DNA of 64,000 nt, from positions 62,001-126,000 of the forward strand of contig NZ_JANHLC010000008.1 of the NCBI RefSeq assembly GCF_028682395.1. The letters run 5' to 3'. Made by a program: the position numbers and the translations under genes. Source of the stretch: Pseudomonas putida (GTDB taxonomy: Bacteria; Pseudomonadota; Gammaproteobacteria; Pseudomonadales; Pseudomonadaceae). The first letter of the stretch is position 1. The number at the start of each line of letters is the position of its first letter. Below the pieces are notes generated by a model, which searched no databases, was not told the DNA's origin, and saw only the letters and a program-made list of their open reading frames with translations. This document shows positions 43,692 through 51,580 of the stretch, in pieces.

Positions 43692-44678
43692 TTAGCGCAG
43701 GACGATCAATCGTCCCAGCACCTTGTGCTGCTCAAAACCCAGAACGCCACTGAGTGAGTTCAGCACCGCCTGTGGATCGCTATTGGGAAAGCTGCCGCTG
43801 ATGCGTCGTTCGGCCAGTTCGCGGTTCAGCAAGACGATCCGCCCCGGGTAGTAGCGCCCCAGATCGGCGATGACCTCGGCCAACGGGGTCTTGTAGTAGT
43901 TCAGCCAGCCCTGGCGCCAGGCCAATTGGGCCTGGCTATCCACCGCGTGTAGCACATCGGCCCGACCTTGTGCGTAGGCCACCTGCTCGCCGGCCGCCAG
44001 TACCTGGCGCGGCTCGCCCGCCCGCGCCGTGACCGCGACCCGCCCTGACAACACCGTCACTTGCGCCCCCTGGGGTTGCAGCCGCACTTCAAACTGGGTG
44101 CCCAGCACACGCGCCTCACCGCCGCCGGCATCGACTACAAACGGCTCGCCGGTATGCTCCACGCTGAAAAACGCCACGCCACGACGCAGCTGCACATGAC
44201 GTTCGCCGGCGCTGAAATTCACCGCGATAGCGCTGTCGGCATCCAGGGTGACCTGGCTGTTATCGGCCAGAGTCACGGTGCGGATCTGCCCCGGTGCGGA
44301 AACATGGTCCGCGCCCAGATCATCGAACCAGCGCAGTGGTTGCCAGCCACCGCCCAGGGCGACCATTAACACCAGGCTCGCGGCCATCGCCAGAGCGCCC
44401 GACCAACGCCGCAGGGAAGATCGAGGCGCACGGTCCATGGCCTCCAGATAGCCTTGCAGCGCACCCGCCTCTTCCCGGGCCAGCCTGCGCGCCGGTCCTT
44501 CGCTCAATACCCACAGCACCTGGGCCTGGGCGTAGGCCTGGACATGGGCCGGGTCCGCCTGCAACCAGCGCCTGAACGTGGCCTGATCGCCGCTGCTAGG
44601 GTAGTCGTTCAACAGGCTCATCCAGGCCAGCGCGGCCTCTTCCTGGGCCGGTGTAATCGTGCAATCCGAGTGCTTCAT
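43692..44678 (-). CDS. FecR-type anti-sigma/sigma regulator
   Basis: The 328-residue protein has an N-terminal DUF4880 anti-sigma region (TPAQEEAALAWMSLLNDYPS), a TM helix around residues 92-108 (GALAMAASLVLMVAL), the periplasmic FecR domain (GQIRTVTLADNSQVTLDADSAI) and a C-terminal STN-like region (VIADLGRYYPGRIVLLN). It relays the receptor signal to FecI. Its ATG overlaps the fecI stop (ATGA). Confidence 0.93.
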   Translation of the reverse strand: MKHSDCTITPAQEEAALAWMSLLNDYPSSGDQATFRRWLQADPAHVQAYAQAQVLWVLSEGPARRLAREEAGALQGYLEAMDRAPRSSLRRWSGALAMAASLVLMVALGGGWQPLRWFDDLGADHVSAPGQIRTVTLADNSQVTLDADSAIAVNFSAGERHVQLRRGVAFFSVEHTGEPFVVDAGGGEARVLGTQFEVRLQPQGAQVTVLSGRVAVTARAGEPRQVLAAGEQVAYAQGRADVLHAVDSQAQLAWRQGWLNYYKTPLAEVIADLGRYYPGRIVLLNRELAERRISGSFPNSDPQAVLNSLSGVLGFEQHKVLGRLIVLR

Positions 44679-45253
44679 CTAGGCGCTGTCCCTGGCTGGC
44701 GTACGATCGTCGGTTCCCGCAGGCTCGCCTTGCAGGCCCCGAGGGCGCGCATCATATGTTTTTCTACCGCGCTTTGGGTCAGCCCCATGGCCCTGGCGAT
44801 CTCGGCATAGGTGCGGCCATGGATGCGGTTGAGCAGGAAAATCTGCCGCGTGCGCTCGGGCAAGCCACGCAACGCCGCCTCGATGGAACGCAGATCATTG
44901 CCGGCTTCCAGCGCGGCCTGGGGTTCGCTGGCGGCGTGACTCTGCTGCTCGGGCAACCAGCCTTCGCTGCTGCGCACCCGCGCGCCTTCACTGCGCAAAT
45001 GATCGATGGCGATGTTGCCCGCGCAGCGCAACAGGTAGGTACTCAATTCTTCGACCTGCACCAGGGGCCGGCGCCAGAACCGCACAAACAGGTCCTGCAC
45101 CAGGTCGGCGGCGGTCGCCCGACAACCCACACGCCGGCTGACCAGGGCCTCCATCTGCGAGCGCTGGGCCAGGAACACCCGGAGAAAATGCGCACGCCCG
45201 GCTTGTGGCTCGCCGCCCTCGGCGCCAGCCGGCTCGACCGGCCGCTCGCTCAT
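44675..45253 (-). CDS. FecI-type ECF sigma factor
   Basis: ATG 45253 gives 192 residues; the longer open frame is a shadow over the preceding gene. Region 2 shows AADLVQDLFVRFWRR near residue 48, and region 4 shows LPERTRQIFLLNRIHGRTYAEIARAMGLTQSAVEKH-type HTH (about 128-165). An Ala/Glu/Gly-rich extension of about 20 residues precedes region 2. It should transcribe the downstream siderophore receptor. ATGA overlaps on both sides couple it to DUF3325 and fecR. Confidence 0.93.
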   Translation of the reverse strand: MSERPVEPAGAEGGEPQAGRAHFLRVFLAQRSQMEALVSRRVGCRATAADLVQDLFVRFWRRPLVQVEELSTYLLRCAGNIAIDHLRSEGARVRSSEGWLPEQQSHAASEPQAALEAGNDLRSIEAALRGLPERTRQIFLLNRIHGRTYAEIARAMGLTQSAVEKHMMRALGACKASLREPTIVRQPGTAPR

Positions 45254-45570
45254 GACAGCACCGCCCACGGGCAGGCGAGCAACCCCAGCGCCGCCAGGCC
45301 CACGGCCGCACGGGGTCGATAAGGCAACAGCCAGACCAGCAGCGACGCACTGGCCATCAATCCAGCCGTCCATTCGACCAGGCCGAAACTCCAGCCGCTG
45401 GCCAGGATCGCGGCGGGCAAAGACAGGCCCAATAGCAGCCAGCCGCCCAGACGCAGCGCCAGGCGGCGAAGCACGCCAGGTTTGCCAGCGAACACCTCGC
45501 TATGGTGCCGATCCCGCGACAGGCACAACGCGCTAAAACCGGCGTAGCTCAACAAGGTCGCCAGCAGCAT
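45250..45570 (-). CDS. DUF3325 membrane protein, iron-uptake associated
   Basis: ATG 45570 with GAGGTG 6 bases upstream gives 106 residues. It has about four hydrophobic segments (LLATLLSYAGFSALCLS; LGGWLLLGLSLPAAILA; AGLMASASLLVWLLP; VGLAALGLLACPWAVL). DUF3325 genes are found beside PepSY and DUF3649 genes in Pseudomonas siderophore loci; the molecular role is unknown. Its stop overlaps the fecI ATG. Confidence 0.83.
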   Translation of the reverse strand: MLLATLLSYAGFSALCLSRDRHHSEVFAGKPGVLRRLALRLGGWLLLGLSLPAAILASGWSFGLVEWTAGLMASASLLVWLLPYRPRAAVGLAALGLLACPWAVLS

Positions 45571-47150
45571 CAACCCACCTCACTCGATACGGTGCCCCGC
45601 GTGGCGCGGGCTGCCTTCGTCGTTACCGGCGACACCCGGTGCTGCATCTGCCACGCCGCCCATCCCAGTAGCAACCCGCTCGCCAGACAGGTCAGGTCGA
45701 AGCCCGCCCGCGTCCAGTCGCCTTGCGCCACGTACCGCCCAAGATGTGCCGAAGTGGTCAGGGCATTGAGCAACGGGATCGTCGCGAACAGCAACGCGCC
45801 CAGGCCCAACTGCTCGACCCACGCCTGCCGCCCGCGACGCCAGCAGGCGTGCACCACGCTCAGGCCCCAGAGGCCGAAGAAGCTGTTGATCTCCCAATCT
45901 GCCCGAGCAACCAGGTCCACCGGCAACAGGCGATTGGCCCAGAAGTAGCCAGCGACCGCCAGCACCAACCCGGCCATGCTGGCGATATTCAGCACCTCCA
46001 CCAGCCGCAGCTCGACAGGCATCACCGCACTTTTGGCGTGCTTGAGCTGGCGCTTGCCCAGCCAGATCACCAGCCCGGTGCCAATCATCGCCGTGCCGGC
46101 CAGGCCGACCAGAAAATACAGCCAGCGCATCAACGGCCCGGCGAACTGGCCCATATGCAGGCCATAGAAGGTCGCGGCAATCAGCATGGGCGTCGGGGTC
46201 GCCCCGGCGCTCACCGTGCGCAGCTCGCCGCTGGCACCACTGAATTCAAGCCGGTCATACGGGTCACGGGCGATGCTGGCGGCCCGAGAGCGCTGGATCG
46301 TTATATGGGCATTGCTATCACCGGGGTTGCTGACCGTGATCCGTCCCGGCACCTCGCCGCCCCAGCGGGCCTGTGTGCGCTCGAGCAATGAGTCCAATGC
46401 CACCAGCGGCGCCGGTTGCCCCTGCGCGGCAGGCGCATTGCTCGCGGGAAAGACCTCATCAAAAAATGCCCGACTGTCATTGCCATACACCGCCGCGATC
46501 CCGGCCGGCATCACCATGTGCATAAAAATCACCAGGCTGCTGAAGGTGATCATCAAATGGAACGGCAACACCAGCACACCCAGGACGTTGTGCCCGTCCA
46601 GCCAGGAGCGTTGCCCCTTGCGCGGACGAAAGGTGAAGAAGTCCTTGAAGATTTTCTTGTGGGTGATGATCCCGGTGACCAGTGCGACCAACATCATCAT
46701 TGCCGCCGCCGTCGAGAGCCAGCGGCCCCAAGGCCTGGGCATCTGCAATTCGAAGTGGAAGCGGTAGAAGAAATTGCCGCCGGCAGTCTCGCGGCCCTGC
46801 AACCGGGCGCCGGTCTGCGGGTCGAGCTTGACCCCCTCGAAATCGCCACGGCGCCCCGGGGTGCCGGGCTTTTGCCAATCCAGCGAGAGGGCTGGCGACT
46901 GGGCCGACGGCATGCCGATAAACCAGCGCGCGGAACCGTCGGCATGCTCTTGCAGGTAGTCTTGGGCCAAGCGCAGGGACGCGGCGGGCTCACTGGGGCC
47001 GGTGTGGATTTCCGGCTGCATCCAGCGCGTTATCTCATCGTTGAAGTACGCCAGGGTGCCGGTCAGGAAAATCGCGAACAGCAACCAGCCAAAGACCAGC
47101 CCGCTCCAGGTGTGGAGCCAGGCCATGGACTGTCGAAAGCCCTCTTTCAT
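45570..47150 (-). CDS. PepSY-domain inner-membrane protein (PiuB-type, siderophore-iron reduction)
   Basis: ATG 47150 gives 526 residues; the open frame to 47519 is discarded because the family begins near MAWLHTWSGLVFGWLLF. Four or five TM helices carry conserved histidines (LHTWSG, HKKIFKDFF, LDGHNVLGVLVLPFHLMI, FYGLHMGQFAGPLMRW) and enclose a large periplasmic PepSY region. Such proteins are thought to be heme-binding ferric-siderophore reductases in the inner membrane. ATGA overlaps link it to both neighbours. Confidence 0.9.
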   Translation of the reverse strand: MKEGFRQSMAWLHTWSGLVFGWLLFAIFLTGTLAYFNDEITRWMQPEIHTGPSEPAASLRLAQDYLQEHADGSARWFIGMPSAQSPALSLDWQKPGTPGRRGDFEGVKLDPQTGARLQGRETAGGNFFYRFHFELQMPRPWGRWLSTAAAMMMLVALVTGIITHKKIFKDFFTFRPRKGQRSWLDGHNVLGVLVLPFHLMITFSSLVIFMHMVMPAGIAAVYGNDSRAFFDEVFPASNAPAAQGQPAPLVALDSLLERTQARWGGEVPGRITVSNPGDSNAHITIQRSRAASIARDPYDRLEFSGASGELRTVSAGATPTPMLIAATFYGLHMGQFAGPLMRWLYFLVGLAGTAMIGTGLVIWLGKRQLKHAKSAVMPVELRLVEVLNIASMAGLVLAVAGYFWANRLLPVDLVARADWEINSFFGLWGLSVVHACWRRGRQAWVEQLGLGALLFATIPLLNALTTSAHLGRYVAQGDWTRAGFDLTCLASGLLLGWAAWQMQHRVSPVTTKAARATRGTVSSEVG

Positions 47151-47452
47151 AGGCGCCCCAGCCAATAGGCCAACGCGGCGAGCGTCGCCAGCACGGACGC
47201 TGGCAGCATCAACCCGAGCCACGCCAGACGCGGCGTGCGGCAGGCAAAACACCAGAGCACAGCCAGCAGATAGACCACAAACGAGCTCAGCATTCCGCTG
47301 ACCACGGCCTCGGCCGGCGCCATGGGCAACAGCAGTGCCATGCAGACGCTGACCAGCGCCGCCAGCACATACCCCCCCACAACCGCCGCCAGCACCCGGG
47401 AGGTGACGGCCAGGCGATAGGCAATGGGGGGCGAGCCGGCGTTGCGCTTCAT
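47147..47452 (-). CDS. DUF3649 small membrane protein, first gene of the iron operon
   Basis: The 101-residue protein has a short basic N-terminus, then three TM helices (RVLAAVVGGYVLAALVSVCMA; GMLSSFVVYLLAVLWCFA; LMLPASVLATLAALAYWL). It matches DUF3649, often annotated as iron transporter without proof. It leads the leftward operon, 73 bases after a Fur box, and its stop overlaps the PepSY ATG. Confidence 0.85.
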   Translation of the reverse strand: MKRNAGSPPIAYRLAVTSRVLAAVVGGYVLAALVSVCMALLLPMAPAEAVVSGMLSSFVVYLLAVLWCFACRTPRLAWLGLMLPASVLATLAALAYWLGRL

Positions 47453-47525
47453 GCGTGAACCCTGGGATGAAAAAGGATAGCGCGGGCCATGAATTCACAG
47501 CCCGCGAACAGGGCGCCAATATTAA

Positions 47526-47540
47526 TGATAAATATTCTCA
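47526..47540 (-). promoter_or_regulatory. Fur box upstream of the iron operon
   Basis: On the minus strand the 15 bases read TGAGAATATTTATCA, matching the 7-1-7 Fur motif TGATAATNATTATCA at 12 of 14 defined positions; flanks are AT-rich. Position (73 bases before the DUF3649 ATG) fits promoter overlap. Predicts iron repression of the whole operon, including fecI. Confidence 0.82.
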
Positions 47541-47779
47541 TGTGCAAAGCACTCTGACCGACCGGGTTCTTCGTCGTCGGCCCGCACTGATTGCGTACTG
47601 CAATTGCCCCAGCGAAGCTCACTGCTAATGACCCGCGCCCGGGATCAACGTCAGCTGCCCGCCGACGGCAGCCGGAGCAACAACAGCGTTCAGTTGAATA
47701 GGCACCAACGGTTGGTGTGCACGGGCCTGAAGTGATGTTGCGAACTGCGAGCCGTTTTTCAAACTCGCGCGACAAAGAA
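47541..47779. other. Intergenic DNA between the Fur box and the hpf terminator
   Basis: No gene is supported. The segment lies upstream of the leftward iron operon and downstream of the leftward hpf-like gene. Short frames crossing it (for example 47449-47796 minus) lack ribosome sites. Confidence 0.5.
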
Positions 47780-47781
47780 AA

Positions 47782-47810
47782 AAAAAGGGCCTGCAATGCA
47801 GGCCCTTTTT
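47782..47810 (-). terminator. Terminator of the HPF/RaiA gene
   Basis: AAAAAGGGCCT and AGGCCCTTTTT pair around loop GCAATGC (47782-47810), with a T9 tail on the minus strand and T5 on the plus strand. It begins 15 bases after the gene's stop codon. Confidence 0.9.
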
Positions 47811-47824
47811 GTCGGGGTCAGGCG

Positions 47825-48232
47825 TCAGCTATTGAGTGCTGCCTGTTGGGTTTCCAGAAACTCCTCTTCGAGCAGGGCATCGCCCAGGTCCCGGCGTTCG
47901 GTCGGCGCCGCGACGGCACGTTTGCCGCGCAACTTGCCAAACAGGTGCTCCAGCGCATGCTCGAGCTTGGTGGCCGCCCCATCGATCGCCTGTTCCAGCG
48001 TATCGGCTTTATGGGTGACCGAAATCGGTTGATGGCCTTTTGGCCGCGCCTCCATCTGGCAGCGCATATCGTGGGGACCGGGCTTGTCGCCGTTCTCGTC
48101 CCGCAGGTGGACCTCGACACGGGTCAGATCTTCTTCGTAGCGTTCCAGCGTGCTTTCAACGGTAGTACGTACCCACTCCTCCAGTCGGATGCTGCTTTGA
48201 ATATGGTTATCGCTATTGACCTGGATTTGCAT
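47825..48232 (-). CDS. HPF/RaiA-family ribosome-associated protein
   Basis: The 135-residue protein has the beta-alpha-beta-beta-beta-alpha layout of the ribosome hibernation family: MQIQVNSDNHI, a helix with VESTLERYEEDLTRVEVHLRDE, a basic stretch, and KADTLEQAIDGAATKLEHALE. It lacks the C-terminal dimerisation domain of long HPF and has an acidic tail (LLEEEFLETQ). It probably binds the 30S subunit in slow growth, but the divergent sequence leaves room for another role. The canonical hpf in Pseudomonas lies beside rpoN, so this is likely a paralogue. Confidence 0.8.
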   Translation of the reverse strand: MQIQVNSDNHIQSSIRLEEWVRTTVESTLERYEEDLTRVEVHLRDENGDKPGPHDMRCQMEARPKGHQPISVTHKADTLEQAIDGAATKLEHALEHLFGKLRGKRAVAAPTERRDLGDALLEEEFLETQQAALNS

Positions 48233-48544
48233 AGTTCATCCCTTATTTCAGCTAGCTCGCGAGAGGATCCCGACACACCTTCGCGGTGTGTAAAACCAGA
48301 CCTCTTACCTACAGAATTGGGCAGTTGGCTGAACAATTCAACCCCTAAAAAAAGATAATGCCTGCATCGCAAATAAAGCCGGACAAAGGGCAAAAGCGCT
48401 GTTATGGTCGGGAGTTGAGCCACCTTGCAACCCGCTTCCAAGCCCTCCTTTTCCCCTGCCAGGCATGGCACCGGCGCGCGCCTTGATCAGGCGTTCCGAC
48501 TGGCGTTGCTGTTCTTCATCGAGCAAAAACCCTAAAATCCGCGG
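48233..48544. other. Divergent region between the HPF gene and the transporter gene
   Basis: A 7-bp stem ACACACC/GGTGTGT with loop TTCGC (48273-48291) lies about 40 bases upstream of the HPF-type start, probably in its 5' leader. The rest should hold the two divergent promoters; no clear operator was recognised. Confidence 0.5.
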
Positions 48545-49852
48545 ATGCCAATGACCAATGCCAACTCCGCCGTAGAAAACGTATGCGCCACCGCTCCCGC
48601 CTCCGCGACTTCGCAGGCCTGGAGCAAGCACGACACCACCTGGATGCTGGGCCTTTTTGGCACTGCGATTGGCGCCGGAACCTTGTTCCTGCCGATCAAT
48701 GCCGGGATAGGTGGCTTCTGGCCACTTCTGGTGCTGACGCTGCTGGCGTTCCCCATGACCTTCTTCGCCCACCGTGGCCTGACGCGCTTCGTGCTGTCCG
48801 GTCGGGCCGGGGCCAACGAAGATATTACCGAAGTTGTCGAAGAACACTTCGGCGCTGGCGCCGGCAAGCTGATCACGCTGCTGTACTTCTTCGCCATCTT
48901 CCCGATCCTGCTGGTCTATAGCGTGGCGCTGACCAACACCCTGAGCAGCTTTATGGAACGCCAGCTGCACATGGACCCACCGCCGCGAGTCGTGTTGTCG
49001 CTCCTGTTGATCCTCGGCGTGATGGCGATTGTCCGCTGCGGCCAGGGCGTGATCGTCAAGGCCATGAGCGTTCTGGTCTATCCCTTTGTCGCCGCCCTCT
49101 TGCTGCTGGCCTTGAGCCTGATCCCGAACTGGAACGGCGCCTTCTTCGCCACCGCCTCCCAGGGCATGGAATGGTCGACCTTTCTTAAAACCCTGTGGCT
49201 GGCCATTCCGGTGATGGTCTTCTCCTTCAACCACTCACCGATCATTTCCGCCTTTGCGGTCGAGCAGAAACACCGCTACGGCGACCAGGCCGAAGCCAAG
49301 AGCAGCCGGATCCTGGCGGCGGCCCACGTGATGATGGTGGTCACGGTGATGTTCTTCTGCTTCAGTTGCATCCTCGCACTGTCGCCTGCCGACCTGGCTG
49401 CCGCCAAGGAGCAGAACATCTCGATCCTGTCGTACCTGGCCAATCACTTCCAGACACCGGTGATCGCCTATGCGGCGCCACTGATCGCACTGGTCGCCAT
49501 TACCAAGTCGTTTCTGGGCCACTACATCGGCGCCAGCGAAGGTTTCCAGGGGCTGATCATCAAGAGCCTGCGCTCGCGCGACCGACAGATTTCAGCGGTC
49601 TGGCTGGAACGCCTGACGGCGCTGTTTATGGTGCTGGCCTGCTGGCTGGTCGCGACCCTCAACCCGAGCATCCTCAAGCTGATCGAATCCCTTGGCGGCC
49701 CGGTGATTGCCTGCCTGTTGTTCCTGATGCCGATGTACGCGATTCGCCGAGTGCCCGCGCTGCGCCAGTACTCGGGCAAACTGTCGAATGTGTTCGTGGT
49801 GGTGATCGGGCTGATAGCCCTGTCGGCGATCCTGTTCTCCTTCACCGCCTGA
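48545..49852 (+). CDS. HAAAP-family amino acid transporter (SdaC-like serine/threonine permease)
   Basis: The 435-residue protein has eleven TM helices, starting in TTWMLGLFGTAIGAGTLFLPINAG, the hallmark of the hydroxy/aromatic amino acid permease family, and later NHSPIISAFAVEQKH and AITKSFLGHYIGASEG. It resembles SdaC/TdcC-type H+/serine or threonine symporters; no sda genes adjoin, so substrate is inferred. Two ATGs (48545, 48551) are possible. Confidence 0.88.
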   Translation: MPMTNANSAVENVCATAPASATSQAWSKHDTTWMLGLFGTAIGAGTLFLPINAGIGGFWPLLVLTLLAFPMTFFAHRGLTRFVLSGRAGANEDITEVVEEHFGAGAGKLITLLYFFAIFPILLVYSVALTNTLSSFMERQLHMDPPPRVVLSLLLILGVMAIVRCGQGVIVKAMSVLVYPFVAALLLLALSLIPNWNGAFFATASQGMEWSTFLKTLWLAIPVMVFSFNHSPIISAFAVEQKHRYGDQAEAKSSRILAAAHVMMVVTVMFFCFSCILALSPADLAAAKEQNISILSYLANHFQTPVIAYAAPLIALVAITKSFLGHYIGASEGFQGLIIKSLRSRDRQISAVWLERLTALFMVLACWLVATLNPSILKLIESLGGPVIACLLFLMPMYAIRRVPALRQYSGKLSNVFVVVIGLIALSAILFSFTA

Positions 49853-50029
49853 CCGGGGACCTGCAGGCGCGAGCTTTGCATCGCGTAACACTCGCTCCTG
49901 CAGAGCATCGGCAAATGGCGGCATGGGCCTTGCTAAGTCAAACGGGCCGGCCGCCGATCTGAACGCGCGAACCAATGCCCTGTGCTGCCGGTCAATGACT
50001 GCATGTTTTCCATCAACCGGTGACGCACC

Positions 50030-50353
50030 ATGGACAATCCCTTTCAACTCATCACGGATGCTTTCCAACCCGAATACCGGGTCAACCTGAGCATCCAGGG
50101 GCTCGATGGCAGCATTGTGCTGACCCTGTCCAACGCCCACGGGATCGTCGCCAAACGCCTGATCAGCGCCGCCCAGCGCAACGACCCACGGCGCCTGAAG
50201 CGCCTGATCGAAAGCGTTCAATTCGGTATTGCCATCGAACAGGGCCACAGCGCCATGGAAATCCTCGCCGCCATGACCGCTGACGACCATCCCGGCTTAA
50301 CCCGCCCCTCCCGGCCGGACTGGCGTCGCCAGCCCCACCAGGTAGCGATCTAG
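50030..50353 (+). CDS. DUF3509 family protein
   Basis: The 107-residue protein starts MDNPFQLITDAFQPEYRVNL and contains GIVAKRLISAAQRNDPRRLKRLIE, which fits the Pseudomonas-restricted DUF3509 family. It is soluble, beta-rich at the N-terminus and helical after. Function unknown. Its stop (50351-50353) directly abuts the stop of the convergent psiE-like gene, with no spacer. Confidence 0.8.
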   Translation: MDNPFQLITDAFQPEYRVNLSIQGLDGSIVLTLSNAHGIVAKRLISAAQRNDPRRLKRLIESVQFGIAIEQGHSAMEILAAMTADDHPGLTRPSRPDWRRQPHQVAI

Positions 50354-50851
50354 CTAGATTTCGCCCTTTTCCACTTCTATCGCGTCGCCGGCGACCGTGC
50401 TCTTGCGGTGTGGGTTTTCGACCTTGACCGAAGGGAACTGGGACGAGGCATAGCGCACCACCAGGATGGCGAACGCCAGCAGCAAAATTGCCCCGGAAAG
50501 GTAAACCACCCCCATATCCGGTGGATTATGGTGCGACACATCGGAAATCAGCAGACGGGTCAGCGCCGTGATCGCCACATAGATCAGAAAGCGCACCGGC
50601 ATATGGTTGGTCTTGAAATAAATCCCGACCATCGCCCCCAGTTCCAGGTAGATGAACAGCAGCAGGATGTCATCGACCGTGATATGGCCCTTCTCGATCA
50701 TCCCCAGAAACGCCATCACCGCCGCCCACGCCGTCACCGCACCAATGGCGAACAACGCCAGGTAGTGGAACGACTCGACGAACAGGTTGCCCAGTGACTC
50801 GGCCAGCTCATGGACGTTTTTACGCAGGTTCTCGGCCCAGTTGATTTTCAC
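50354..50851 (-). CDS. PsiE-family membrane protein
   Basis: GTG 50851 with AAGGA upstream gives 165 residues and the expected opening KINWAENLRKNVHELAESLG; the frame to 50977 lacks support. Four TM helices carry the PsiE pattern (FHYLALFAIGAVTAWAAVMAFLG; ILLLFIYLELGAMVGIYFK; MPVRFLIYVAITALTRLLI; GVVYLSGAILLLAFAILVVRYA). E. coli PsiE is phosphate-starvation inducible; no clear Pho box was seen here. Function unknown. Confidence 0.85.
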   Translation of the reverse strand: MKINWAENLRKNVHELAESLGNLFVESFHYLALFAIGAVTAWAAVMAFLGMIEKGHITVDDILLLFIYLELGAMVGIYFKTNHMPVRFLIYVAITALTRLLISDVSHHNPPDMGVVYLSGAILLLAFAILVVRYASSQFPSVKVENPHRKSTVAGDAIEVEKGEI

Positions 50852-51221
50852 GCTGCACTTCCTTAGATCGACTCGATCGCATGATGCGGTTTGGACATGA
50901 CTGTTTCCCTGCATGCAGAAAAAAGGCCAGGCTGCCCTTGAGATGATGGCTATCCGGCTTTCGACACAAGCTGCCATGATCCCGCGCCCCTCGCCAGGCT
51001 ACTTGCGGATGAAAAACAGCGAAACCCGACTACATTAAAAAGCCGCTATCCAAAATGCAGCGATTGCCTTATCCTCGTTGCTGTATATAAACACAGTAGT
51101 AGCAAAAGGAAATTAGTCGCTTCTGGGCTCCCACCCTCCGGCACGCCGGGCACCCAGAGCGCTTTGACCCTAACCGAGGGCTTGTCCCTTCAACACTGCC
51201 TATGACGACGAGGCCAAGCAC
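50852..51221. other. Divergent region between psiE-like gene and yebG
   Basis: It holds the psiE-like promoter, the LexA box at 51081-51096 and an untranslated leader of about 100 bases before yebG. No further gene is seen. Confidence 0.5.
51081..51096 (+). promoter_or_regulatory. LexA (SOS) box upstream of yebG
   Basis: CTGTATATAAACACAG has the invariant CTGT-N8-ACAG with an AT-rich centre close to the E. coli consensus CTGTATATATATACAG (13 of 16). It lies 126 bases before the yebG ATG. It predicts DNA-damage induction. Confidence 0.85.
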
Positions 51222-51488
51222 ATGGCTGTTGAAACCCTTTACCGCAGTACCCGCGATTTGGAGACTACGTTCGTGGACCGCAAACTCGCCGATGCCCATG
51301 ACCAAATGCTCGAACTGGCTGAGCTCCTGACCGAGGTGCTGATAAAGAACGTACCGGGGCTGTCCGAACAACTTGCCGAAGACGCCAGTATCTACATGGC
51401 GAAAAACCGCGCGATCTTCGCCGCCGCCTTTAAAAACACGGCCAGTGCCCTGAGCGAACTCAGCCAGCCGGCCACCAAGGACAGCTGA
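51222..51488 (+). CDS. yebG: YebG-like SOS-induced protein
   Basis: The 88-residue protein opens MAVETLYRSTRDLETTFVDRKLADAHDQMLE-like (first 12 residues MAVETLYRSTRD), in line with the YebG opening MAVEVKYV and its following KEADAYDKML; the rest is helical (LTEVLIKNVPGLSEQ). E. coli YebG is a LexA-controlled protein of unclear function linked to DNA damage. The LexA box upstream gives independent support. GAGG-type spacing is only fair, but no alternative start exists nearby. Confidence 0.82.
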   Translation: MAVETLYRSTRDLETTFVDRKLADAHDQMLELAELLTEVLIKNVPGLSEQLAEDASIYMAKNRAIFAAAFKNTASALSELSQPATKDS

Positions 51489-51580
51489 GGCCTGGGCGAC
51501 ACGCTCAGATTTGCTCAGGCAGGCTTGCGGGCTTTTGGCTAGCATCGCCCTATCACTAGGGCCATGCGGGAGCACTGCCA

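Noticed and set aside
45570..47519. Longer PepSY gene starting at 47519
   Set aside because: The extra 123 residues run through the DUF3649 gene in another frame and across the promoter side of the operon.
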